From Romanomermis culicivorax (taxonomy: Eukaryota; Nematoda; Enoplea; Mermithida; Mermithidae), in contig CAWUHX010000067.1 of NCBI GenBank assembly GCA_963922205.1, positions 124,001 through 188,000 on the forward strand: a DNA stretch of 64,000 bases, read 5' to 3'. Shown piece after piece: positions 1-11,391 of the stretch (within the stretch, counting starts at the first letter, position 1; each line of letters begins with the position of its first letter). The position numbers were made by a program, and so were the translations under genes. The notes beneath the pieces were generated by a model. It ran no database searches, had not been told where the DNA came from, and saw only the letters and a program-made list of their open reading frames with translations.

Positions 1-929
1 ATTTCTAGTCGATGCCCTCAAATGTAAATGGGTGATGAAACGCCATAAGAAAAGGCGAAGTGTCAAAGCCACATCGTACCTTGTCCAGAATGTTTGGGAA
101 CGTCTGCGGCCATAAAATAGGGAGGGAGTCCGATGAGTTGATAAGTCTCCGAAAATCTATGAATATTTTTAAATAGTCGACAAACTCGGGGGGAGTGTGA
201 AGGGTTTGCATAAGAGAAACCAAATTTCAAATGGGAGATTCCCTATACTCCCTGTTACATGTATATCATAATAAAGGCTGTTGTTCGAACTCCAAACCTA
301 GTCAATACAGGATCCAGCATAAAAGATTAGATATTTGAACTAAAAATAGTCTATTTTGATAAAAAAACACAACAAAAATGTTAATTTTTTGGAGCCACGT
401 GCTATAAACGGTTGTTTCATGGGGATTTTGAGGCAAAATATACAGAAAAACTGTTCTGCATCAGCTCACTCTATCGGAACGGGTAGGTAACTGTTCTGAT
501 TATAAATTTTCAAAGTTTCCCTCCTTTAAAAAGCATCAAATAATGTCCTTAATGCAATTTTGATGTTTTCTAAAAGTCGCTGTAGCGTTGTAAAGTATGA
601 TCATTTAGGAATAAATGCATAGCGATTGGGACGATGCGCCGGAAAACTTTGGGCTTTCATCTTCTTGGATTACATCTGGAATCAGAATGATGTTTCATTT
701 TCTTTTTGATGCACTTGACTAACCTCATAGAAAATTGTTCCTGACTGCATTGAAATGAAAAATCTGGGATTTTAACCTTATGGAATGCACAAAAACGTTC
801 TACCCGCTTCTAGCTACGCCAATGAACAAGAAGGCAGATTAAAAATACTGGATTTTCGAATCGAAAACGTTAGTTTAGAATTATATTTTGGACGTTAATA
901 TAACAAAAACCTTAATGTCTCAGTGATAC
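1..929. other. No recognised gene (downstream intron of USP9X homologue)
   Basis: AT-rich sequence beyond the last recognisable USP9X exon; the gene should continue past position 1 because the exon at 930-1392 ends in a GT donor. A 72-codon open frame at 5-223 (-) does not match the next part of the USP9X family as I know it, so I leave it out. No repeat or RNA gene is evident. Confidence 0.5.
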
Positions 930-3900
930 AAGCGCATAGAACATTTCAGCAATCACGGTTATTTTACCAGCTTCGCTCAACAAAGACGGGTCCAACGTCA
1001 ATACTTTCCCCGTGAAAAACGGCTCGCAAACGCTCGGTTCTAAATCGCAGAGATCTTGTAAAATTTCCGCGAACCACCGAAATCCTAACTGACGGTCCTG
1101 TTCGGCCATGAACGGTTCAACGATTAAACAATGCCAAAGTTTTTCGGCTTGTTCTCCCATCAACCATAATCGACCGTGATGCAAAATAAATTTGATGAAA
1201 GACAATCGGCAGGTGACGTGTTCGACGTGCCGCTGGCGTTCTTCTAAAGAAAAGTCGGTTTCGGTATGTTTAGATTTCGGAAACTCCGATCTGCGTTCAT
1301 CAACGTAATCGGCCAGACTGTTCGTTACACAGTTTACGAGTTTGAAGTCGTTTTGGAGGCAGTTTATAAGGTTGTGCCTTAAAAAGTTGAAACTGTTTAA
1401 AAAAATTACAAAATCCACCAGCTAAAAAATCAAAAATCGAATGAATGGAGAAAAATTAAATTAGCAAACTACGGAAAGAAAAAGCCCAAAATAGAAGAAC
1501 AAAGCATGAAAAAAAGAGTTTCAGAATGGGAAATAATAGAGCGATAAAAACGAGAGGAGAAAACATAAACGAATGACAAGCAAAAGTGCAAAAAAGCAGG
1601 GTAGAAAGCTTGATAATGAGAAGAAAGAGGAATGAAACAAAGGTGCGAAAGCCAAATGATGGCAAGCACAAAAAAGAAAATTTCAAAAATGAGAAACAAA
1701 CTGAAACAACGAGAAACAAAATAGAGAAAAAGCAACAACAAATAACGGTATATATTCGAATTTAAAAACAAAAAAGCACAGAACAAATAATATAAAGCAA
1801 GCAAACATCACAATGAAAAGAATATTAGAGAGAAACTAATGCAGTTGAGGCATACATGTAACGGAGCTCCCAGGTCTGGGGGGGGGGGGTTGGAGCACTT
1901 TTTTGGGGCCGGGGGTCAGTAATTCCCAAAATTTTGGGGGGAGGGGTCCTGAAGGAAAAAAATTCGATTTTTTTCATGAAAAATGTCCGAAAAAACGGTT
2001 TAAAAAGTAGTAATTTTTGTCTAAAAAATGATAAAATATGTACTTATGGCGCGAAGCGCCGAGAAAATTGACGTTTTTGACCATTTTTATACAAAAATCG
2101 ACACTTTTCATGAAAAAACTGACATTTTTCAGTATTTTTCCGGCTAAAACTGTGGGGGTCCCTGGGGCTACCATATGGCTAGCCATTAGGCGACCGCCCC
2201 CCAGGATTTTCCAATCTTATGGCTAGCCATAGGGTAGCCCATGGACACCCATACTTGTGGTCGAAAAAATGTCAATTTTTTGATGAAAAATGTCAATTTT
2301 TTGATGAAAAATGTCAATTTTTGAACGAAAAATGGTCAAAAACGTAAATTTTCTCGGCGCTTCGCGCCATAAATACATTTTTTAAAATTTTTATACAAAA
2401 ATTATTATTTTTTAAACTCTTTTTCGGACTTTCTTTGTGAAAAAACGAATTTTTTCCCTTCAGAGACCCCTCCCCCCAAAATTTTGGGAATTACTGACCC
2501 ACGGCCCGAAAAAAGTGGCCCGACCGCCCCCCAGACCTCGGGACTCCGTTACATGTATGAACCATACATGCACATATGGGGCAGGGGGGCCACCCCCCCT
2601 GGCCAAAAAAATTGTCAAACACCCCCCTGAACTTTTTCCAAGACAGCTTTCTTGACGATTTTTGTGCATATTTTGTATGAAAAACAGGCTTGCTAAACTT
2701 TTTTTTAGTTTTTTGCTCACCCACCCCTACCCCTCTGGAAAAAGGTCCATGGACCCTCCTCCCTGAAAAATTCTTGCCGTGCACGTCTGTTCCTAACGCA
2801 TGCTAATTTTATGCTTTTTCGAAAAATTTCTCTGGTGAAGTACAAACAAACAAACCTTCTAATAAGTTCTAACAATTTTTCTCTTTGCTTTTTATCGCTA
2901 GCAGTATGCCAACTAGCTTCGAACCGCGAAAATAAATGATCTAACTGATAAGCGTTGAAATCCCAAGCCAGTTTGGCCAATAAATCGTGTACATTTTTTA
3001 TTATAGCTTCGTGTTTAGAACCGAATTGAGCCGACGCCCATATTTGATCTAAATTTTCGTCGGTTAAAAAATTTTCTTTGATCATAAACCGTAAAATCGG
3101 CTCCAATTTTTCTACGTATTGAACGATATGTAAATTTTCACGGATAGCGACCGGTAGAAATTGATTTTCGCGCATCCAATTCAACATTTCTTGAGTCGTT
3201 AGTAAAAGTTGCAATGGATCCGCAAGAGATGAAGATGTGGCAAACGGATTCGGCGGAGATAAAGTCGATGCGGTTGTATTCATTGTAATATTATTGTTCC
3301 CGTTCAAATTTGGAGTACTTATTACACTGTTATTGACCGAATAAACTGGTGACCGACAACACGTATTTGATGAACACAGAAGCCGATTCATTTCGTTTAG
3401 GCAATTCATTTTGGCAGAAAATGGTGCCAGAACAAGAGTCCTGAAAATGATAAAATCTTTATATTCTGAACCACAACAATTATTCCTTTTACACGGATGT
3501 CAGTTTTTATGAATACTGCCCTTTTGCTGCATGCCTTGCGAAAACGATGATTACATGGTTCGTAGTTGAAATTTGCTCAGTATTAAGATCTTGCTTTTTG
3601 ACGACACAAAAGTCTTTGGCATTGAAAGAACATCTAGTCACACGCATGCACGTATAATTTACCTTAATATCATTTTTAAGCGTAATCTTTCTAGATCGCG
3701 TATAATATTCTCGTGACCTGGCATTCTAACCGTTAAATTGCGCAAAAATTTTGCTGCGTCGATCAAGATAGTATTCGAATCTTTGAACGCTTCGACATTA
3801 GAAAAAGCGGCCATTGTAGATGTTTTCGTTTCTTTTTTAATTTCTTCGTCGCTTACATTTTGCATATATTTACCGAATCTTTCCTGAAAAAATAAATTTA

Positions 3901-5419
3901 GAATAATAATGTTAAAAGATGTAAACCCATGTGTGCGGAAATTACCAAGATTTTTGCGAAATATAATTTGACGGTTTCCTCGGTTAAAAATAAGTAGCAT
4001 TGCGCAAATGGTCTATAATAATTCAATTCAACATTGAAATAACAGGTTCAGAGCGAAGAGTAGAGAGGAGCTTCCCACTACTCATCGATTACATTTTTGA
4101 GGTCAGAGTGTTAATATTTTACCAAAAAATATTACTGTAGTACACGGCTTATGAATCTTCAAAACAAGTAAATTCATTAAATTTTTGATCAATAAAAGAA
4201 TTGATGGAACATTATTCTATCTGAAAAATTTCTTTGCAAATATATAACCGACCAATTCAAAATCGTAAATTTTGGTCAATAACAATGAGCTTATGCCATA
4301 GAGTAAAATGAAAAAAACAGCATAATTGTTGAACCTACTTCAAAACGCTATAAATAAGTGAACAGTTGATTTGAGAATTGTCGCACTCTTCGATACGCTG
4401 CGATAATTTTTTAAATCCACCGCACTTGCCGAAATGGTTCAACAAGAAAACCAGCCAATCCTAAATAAATGCGCGCTTTAAACTCCACGATTCAAAAGAA
4501 GTACTAAATAACCTTAGGCGGTCCAAAATAATGCGGAAGAGCGAAAATAACTTCCTCCTCCGATGACAAGGGCGATAAAGTAATTACAGAATTTTCGTTA
4601 TTGTTGTCAGACGTCGTAACCTCAATTCTATTCTTTTCAAACGATCCATATCTTTTTTGACAATTATGCGAGTGGAATCTATAAAATTTTCAACGACAAA
4701 AAATAACTACAAATAGAAGGAGAAGCACCTGCGAACGACATACTTATTTTTTGGGTTAAATATAAGCCCTAAAATATCTAAGAAAATTGTAACGTCGGTC
4801 AAATCCCCGCTTTCAAAGTATAGGCTGCATAATTCGACAAAAAGGGCGGTACAATCAAGAATATGCCTCTGGAAAAAACAAGCGCTCATATAGAAGAAGG
4901 CTTACGAAATTAGAATTTATAGTCATATTTAAACATGCATTCTGTAATTCAAGACAAGATTCGTCATCAAGTATTTTGATCTAAAATCGACAAAAGTCAA
5001 TTCCGTTCCGAGTTCTGAGAAATGAAGGATCTCTAACGGATTAGATTAATCGTGCGCTACGATTGGCACCGGTGCAACTGGATAACAAAAAATTACCTGA
5101 ACATCGCTTTTCCAATCTTTGACAGCTTCGTCGTTCATTAATCGCGAAAAACATAATGGTAAACAATTGTGAATAAATTTGTTACAAAATTCGTCTTTAT
5201 CTTTATCTGAGAAAAAAGAACAACAATGAGAAGCAAAGTAACCACATAGGATGTGTGTGTGTTTCTACTCAATTTTTGTTGAGAAAGAGCCGAACGAAGC
5301 AATGTTTGTAACTCTTGATGAGGTAAAACGGGCACAATCCATTTACATCGAGTTAATGTTTCTTCTAATCTATTCAAAGTATCTTGCGGAAAATTTGACG
5401 CATTAGTCACGTGAATCAT
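930..5419 (-). CDS. USP9X: USP9X/fat facets-type ubiquitin hydrolase, N-terminal part (multi-exon, partial at 3' end)
   Basis: The family is a large deubiquitinase of the USP/C19 class; only its N-terminal helical-repeat region is in the window, not the catalytic Cys/His boxes. Exons, read on the minus strand with matching phases: 5419-5269, 5206-5097, 4868-4744, 4678-4513, 4460-4339, 4012-3946, 3883-3663, 3440-2856 and 1392-930. Family-diagnostic peptides are KWIVPVLPHQELQ, KHEAIIKNVHDLLAKLAWDF, KKQREKLLELIRR and LTLDPSLLSEAGK. The start at 5419 is chosen because an in-frame TAA lies just upstream after a polypyrimidine-AG acceptor; it would give a protein shorter at the N-terminus than vertebrate USP9X. 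Exons 3440-2856 and 1392-930 are phase-compatible, but about 100 family residues between them are not found. The family assignment is secure; the exact start and missing segment are less so. Confidence 0.88.
1440..1850. other. Purine-rich (A/G) low-complexity intron sequence
   Basis: The plus strand is dominated by A and G with short GAAA/AACAAA runs. ORFs on the minus strand here are F/L-rich products of this composition and are not accepted as genes. It lies in the USP9X intron where exon sequence would be expected. Confidence 0.5.
1851..2559. mobile_element. 709-bp foldback element with CATACATGTAACGGAG inverted ends
   Basis: The two ends are inverted copies: CATACATGTAACGGAG at 1851 and its complement ending at 2559. 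Homology continues inward for roughly 230 bp through a G-run/C-run, the AATTCCCAAAATTTT block and a GGCGCGAAGCGCC stem-loop (2048-2060 and 2356-2368). The centre carries TGGCTAGCCA palindromes. I found no clear target duplication. Related single-arm copies occur at 21023-21426 and partly at 23290-23410. It lies inside the USP9X intron. Confidence 0.75.
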
Positions 5420-6948
5420 TGTTCGGCATTAACTAATATACGAATAAACATTTGTCTGAAAAAATATAAATAAAAAACAAAAAACCTGGTCGGGACATCA
5501 TGCTGCATATAAAATAAAGGATTATTACTCAAAATTATCCATCATGTCATACTCAGAAGTCGGATAATTTCAAATATCATTTGTGAAACTCATCATTGTT
5601 GCTCCAGAAGATTTGAGTGAGCAAAAATTTCTCATTACTCCATGCTGGAAAGTCTCGCCAGCCGAGAAGAAAATAATGGCACACAGAGACCCGAGTTTTT
5701 GATCAACAATACAATTTTTATTTTTGTTCAGCAGTGATTTTGACATGGCTTCTAGACTTTATGAATATGGATGATTTTATCCTGAAAAATGCGCATACTT
5801 TTGGTCAAGTTCTGTAGAAATCAGATTTAAACATAATTTCTAAAAACATATGCTAGGTACATATCCGCATACTTCTCCCACATGATAACTATACCCGAAA
5901 TTTTTTTCCACGTGTTTATGATTCTACTTTCTGGATTTTAATATTGTAGAATGTTGGAAAATAAATATTCTCCTCATCCTTATTACGAAATGAAAGCTAT
6001 GAATTTTCAATCAAGGATGATGTTTTCATCTTTATCTGACACAAAAAGATGTTCCTAAAGTTTGGAAAACTTCAAACGAGAAAAAAATTCGTCAAAGATT
6101 AATTCAAAAATTAAAGTTTCGTCGAATGATAAGAGGTATTTTAAAAGATGATGAAAACCATTAAAGATCAAATAATGAGTGAATGTAGAAAAACAAAATA
6201 AGAATCGCCAGGAGCTATATTATAGTAGGATTATTTGCAAGCATAATCCAAATATTCGAAAATTTGAAAGACTACATGGCTGACCGGGCAAAAAATTTTG
6301 GTACAAGTAAAAAAGTCCGTCTGGTACGGAAAAAAGCATTGTTTGTATATGAGTACTGTTCATTGTGCCAATCAAAATATTTCGAATGACGCCTTTAAGA
6401 AAGTCAAAACCTCAAAATTTTCCGGCAGGCAATGACTATAAGAATCATTATTTGTATAATCCAGACCAGGCGCTACCTTTAGAATGCTTACTTTATTTCT
6501 CAGTTAACTTTCTATAGTTTTCATCATCTAAAATATTCCATCTTCCTCTTTAATAAGTGATCTTAGATATTTTATTCGAATATTTAAAAAATGGAAATAA
6601 TTGCGACAAATTTCCAGATTACTTTTCTTGGTTTCAAAAGATTTTGAATTTTCTTGACAGAAATTTATTGCTTTTGAGAACTGATTTAGACATTAATGCT
6701 ACGCAGAAATTCTTGCCATAAATAGTTAGTAGAAGTTAGTTGAAGGATCAAAAATTTTGGTGTCTGATTTTTGAATTTTAATTTAATTTTTCCAGTTTTA
6801 AATTATATTCAATACGATTTTTGCTGATTTGCTTGAATTTATAAAACATCTTTGACAGCAGAAAGAAAACATCAGACCATTGATCATGTATGAACATCAT
6901 TCTGGACTGAAAAAGTAAATGTCAAATATTTGAATGAAGTGTCAAGAA
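5420..6948. other. Upstream region of USP9X homologue, nothing recognised
   Basis: AT-rich sequence without long ORFs, RNA genes or repeats recognised elsewhere in the window. It may contain the 5' UTR exon and promoter of the USP9X homologue: a pyrimidine tract with AG lies at about 5459-5470 just upstream of the chosen start. Confidence 0.4.
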
Positions 6949-8033
6949 CAGGCTTTTTTTTTGGTTTGAAAACCAGGAGCCAAATGGCTCCTAGGCCTAA
7001 ATTTTTAGGGGCCAAATTAAAATTTTGGGAGCCAAAAATTTTTAATTGAAGATTATTGAAAAACGTGCTTGTAACACACTGTAGAACGTACTATATAATT
7101 AAATTATGTAGATATTCAATCAGTTGATACGAGTTTTTAAAAAATCACTGTTCAAATTTGATTTCCACCCAGCGTTTTCAGTTACAGGCATCTCTCCACA
7201 CGTACAAACATCGGCCGAGAAATCTTTGTGCAAAGAAAATTTTTTATGCAAAAAGCGCGATATTTCGTTTAATTTTGCACAAATCTTCATCCAAGATTGC
7301 ACTTGAGTTCATTTCCTTCCGACTCAAAAAGTATAGGGTTTTGAAATTGCAGCTTCTGTTCTCGTTGTTCTGTTGTTCACTATATCTTTCCGGCGCTATG
7401 CAACGATTTTTTTCAGATTTGGACACTCTAAATGCTGGAAAATCAATTTAAGGATAACTTATTCGATAAGCATACAAGGTTCGAAAATATGTATTATATC
7501 ATTTTACAAACTAAAAAATATGTTCATACTTTCATAAGTTTGACAAGCTCAAATTAAACTTGAAATTTATGGAAATCACCTCCATTATAATCATGAATTC
7601 AAACTCGGCTCCATATTTAAAATAATAGTGACAAAAATGGAAAAATTGAGATTTTGATCACCAGAATTCTTTAGCACCAAATGCAGCAAAATTCATCTTT
7701 TACATGTCGAACCCCCATGTTTTTTCCCTTCGTCGAGAATTTTTTTTCCAGAAAGTTTGATTTGTAGAGAAACAGTGAATAGACTAATTAAAACAATTAT
7801 ATAATGAGATCCGGCGCGCAGCGCTGGAAAATTTTCGATGTTTTATGATTTTAGAGCCTGTAAAACACTTACTTCAAATCTAAAATTGAATGAAAACAGC
7901 TGCAATTCACTATAATATAAATGAATATGTCAAAATTTTAGGAGCCAAACTGGCTCCTAGACCTAAAATTTTAGGAGCCATTTCCAAACTTTTAGGGGCC
8001 CAGGCCCCTAAAATGACTAAAAAAAAAAGCCTG
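6949..8033. mobile_element. hAT-type non-autonomous element, 1,085 bp, TSD GTCAAGAA
   Basis: Ends are inverted: CAGGCTTTTTTTTT at 6949 and AAAAAAAAGCCTG ending 8033. The flanking 8 bp are identical, GTCAAGAA at 6941-6948 and 8034-8041. Eight-base duplications and CA..TG ends are typical of hAT transposons (family knowledge). The subterminal regions carry several GGAGCC/GGCTCC inverted motifs. There is no transposase ORF, so this is a non-autonomous (MITE-like) copy. Confidence 0.85.
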
Positions 8034-8248
8034 GTCAAGAAGATTTATTTTTCAGCGCTTTAGGATATCGAAATCTGAGAATTTTTTCGGTGTTGGGCGG
8101 AAGGAAGGAAGCATAACTAGAATACAATGTACAATTCGGGTAAGGCTGAAGATGTAGTGGTAAGGGAAATTTGCTTCAACGAAAACGTAGTTGTGATTCT
8201 TTGTTTCATTGTTTAGGCCTAGGCTGTACTTCTGTAGTAAAGATTAAC

Positions 8249-8480
8249 GGGGACCCGGACCCGAAATTATCCGAACATTTTGTTGGATCCGGACCCGATA
8301 TTCTTAAAATTTTGGACCCGATACATCATTTTATTATGTGAAAATATACATGTATACCGCACAGATAAGCGTTTTGAAAAGTATAATGAACCCGGACCCG
8401 AAATGAGACCCAAAATTCTTGAAATTCAGGACCCGGAACCGGACCCGATATTTTCAAAATTGTGAACCCGATACATCTCT
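8249..8480. repeat. GGACCCGGACCCGA-rich repeat
   Basis: Repeated CCGGACCCGA modules are separated by ATTCTTAAAATTTTGGACCC. The same modules recur at 34170-34320 (as GGATCCGGATCCGAT), 34945-35240 and 35610-35700 in the GET4 intron, so this is a dispersed family. The ORF across it (D/P repeats) is a by-product. Confidence 0.6.
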
Positions 8481-9000
8481 ATTATACATAGGTTAATACA
8501 ATTATAGTGGTGAGCTTTTAGTTACATCGTTTAGGATCAGATTAATTTCATTTACCATCATACAGTCTAGATTTTCCAAATTACGCAAATGAGTCCGGAT
8601 GAATCGAGCGACCCGGTTTTCGGTATGATATGAATAGCAACGATCATGACGTTTGGAGCGAATTTCATTTACCACCATACTGTTTACATTTCCCTATGAT
8701 TCTTCAACTCCTTTTTCTCTAGCTTTCCGAACTTTATGATGTGAAAATTTAATTTTTTAATGGGAAACGATGAAGACATCATTCTATAGATAAAAAATAT
8801 AAAACTGTCATTTAGGGATAAATGTTGAGAAGATTTACTTTATAAAGTTATAGAATATAAAAACCTACAAAACTTTCAGCAAGAGCGTAGAAGCGCAAAA
8901 TCAAATCTAGAAATTTCCACCTCTCATCAGAGAAATGTCACTATCGATTACTTTTTGCTCAAAAATTTTAAGATGACTTCGTTGAGTTATAAAAACAGAT

Positions 9001-10017
9001 CACCGTTTTTTTCCTCAAATGGGGTCTTTTGGGGAAAAAAATTTCGAAATGAGAAAAAAAATTTTGGGTATGGTTCTCATTGTGGAAAAGGATTTTGGGG
9101 AACTCTAAACCGAAAAGATGCGTTTTGGTGGGCTTTAAAAGGTCAAAATCTCAGAATTTTCCGGCGCTTCGCGCCGGTCATGGGTATTATTATAACTATA
9201 TTCTATCAGGCGCGGCCGTTAGCATATCTACTTCGACTTACCAATTAATGTTCAACAGTTTCCGTCAATCAAGTTAGCTCGTTTCATTTTCTAATCGTTT
9301 ACAGTCAATTATGTCGCCGAAAATAGAGATTTTTCATCAAGTCTCTCAATTTTTTCTCTCGATGATTGGAATTTTTTAAACGTTTGCAATCTGAACTTTT
9401 GCGTTTATTGAAGGTGGAAATTGAAGACAATACTCTAGACCGCGATTTTAAAACATTTGTTTATGAATTATCTGTTGGAGAGATTTATTTTTCAGCGTTT
9501 TAGAATACAAAAACCCGAAAATTTTTCCGGCGCTCCGCGCCGGAATGGGAAGCAAATTACACTTCATCAGTCTGATTTTAATTTATTTCTCAACGTTATG
9601 AAGGTTCATTTTCCCGCATTTTAGAAAGTAAAAATCAAAAAATTTTTCCGGCGCTTCGCGCCGGACCAAGAACTAAATAAAATTAGATGATTCTAATCGG
9701 AATCACAGAAATGTTGCTAGCAGATAAATTCATGAGAACTCTATCGTTAACTTGCTTTATCCGCTCCTATCCTATAGAACACCAATATATTCTTCATGAG
9801 CTCATTTTGACTAACATAACCAGAATTTTCTCAATTTTTTTCCTCATTTTTGCAGGTTTCTGACTACAAATACAACAAAATGCTTGGGTATGCTCCTGAA
9901 ATGCATAAAAAAGCATCCGTAGCCACATTATAAGCGTTTGGGCAATTTTTGGAAAATGAGGAAAAAATTTTGTATCCGGTTCTCATGTGGAAAAAATCTT
10001 CGAGGAAAAAAACGGTG
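9001..10017. mobile_element. hAT-type non-autonomous element with CACCG ends, TSD AAACAGAT
   Basis: Inverted 16-bp termini, CACCGTTTTTTTCCTC at 9001 and GAGGAAAAAAACGGTG ending 10017, are flanked by identical 8-bp repeats AAACAGAT (8993-9000 and 10018-10025). Three stem-loops of the GGCGC/GCGCC type lie at 9163-9175, 9529-9541 and 9650-9662. An inverted second copy is at 29693-31243. No transposase ORF is present. Confidence 0.88.
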
Positions 10018-10025
10018 AAACAGAT

Positions 10026-11391
10026 ACATTTGAAGATTTTTTTGGGAATCTACAATTCTCGCTTATTTTACGCATTTTTACACGCAATACATTTCTCGGA
10101 CGGAAAGAATTTTTCATCATTTATAGACGAGTACAATAAAGACTGAGGAGTGCGGAAAAAAGATTGACTTTCGACATATTTCATCTCATAATCTGACGTG
10201 GAACTCAAATAATTTCGTGCTTTTCTTATTTTTTTTGCAAATTACTGACAGCATTAAGCATGGGCATAAATAAAGAATCTGTGGATATTTCTGAGTGAAA
10301 AAACGGGCGGTGGAAACGGCGAGAAATATTTTAACTTTTTTCCTTCATCGAATTGCGCACTGACAAGTGACAACTACAACAAATATTGTTTCTACATTGA
10401 TAAACTGATTATCAGGAACAGTCCTTTGCTGTGTTAAAACATTGTAAAACATATTTGGCACAAAAACATTTGAAACGACACAAAGCATTTTTGACGTTGT
10501 GCCAAATGATAAACTTTTCATCTGGTCAAAGGCTAAATAAAAAAATTCCGTGCACAAACAAACACTGGTCATTCTGCTGCAGGTCAGCCAGAACACGGGG
10601 TGGGAAAGAATTTTTTTTGATAACTAAACGAAAGGTTTTCTAACATAAGGAGCAAATTCATCTATACAATACAACTGATCAAATATGTTGAACTTCTTAC
10701 TTGGTCAGTACTTTTGGGAACCAACTATGAGTTGTTCAGAAAAATTGTTAAACCATAGCATAACCATGAAGTCTTTCCCTTACTTTTATCTGATTTTCCT
10801 ACGTCATTTTCTTAAGCGATTTTGGGGCTTATAAAAAACCATTCCAAATTTTTTTGTGCAAAAAACAATGTTTTGGCCTATGCAAAAAAAGCCTGCTGGA
10901 CATTATGCGTAGACCAAAGGCACAGCAATAAAACCATAAAGTATAAAATGCAATGAAATTGAACTCAGGCTTCCCCTCCCACCTTTACTTCGATCGCTTC
11001 TTGAGTTAAGAAGCTACCAGCGGGACGATGAAATATTTTACAGTAAAATCAGAATATCTTGGGAAATTTACTTGAACTATAAAACCTAACAACAAATCCA
11101 GGAGTCAGATCCAAATCACGCATCGTGGGAACCATTGCGTTGTTCAATAAAATTCTTTTATTGTACGAGAAACGACAACGAAAAGTTCTGCCAATTGTCG
11201 GCCTTTCTGAGAATGACGACGAAAGCAGAAAATTTCGTGGCAAAAAAAAACAGAACAAAAATCCATGCACATAGTATAGGTACAAAAAATCGGTCAAAAC
11301 TGCGGAAAAATAAGACGAGATAAAATCTGTATAGCCAAAAAATCATAGCTCTTGTCAGTCGAACAGCCCGTCTTTTATATTTTTGTTCATT
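10026..11391. other. Spacer between CACCG element and CLK kinase 3' end
   Basis: AT-rich sequence with short overlapping ORFs only; none shows a recognisable domain. It should include the 3' UTR of the kinase gene (transcribed leftward from 11392). Nothing else is seen. Confidence 0.4.

Noticed and set aside
5..223. 72-codon ORF on the minus strand at the window edge
   Set aside because: It does not match the expected continuation of USP9X and shows no domain.
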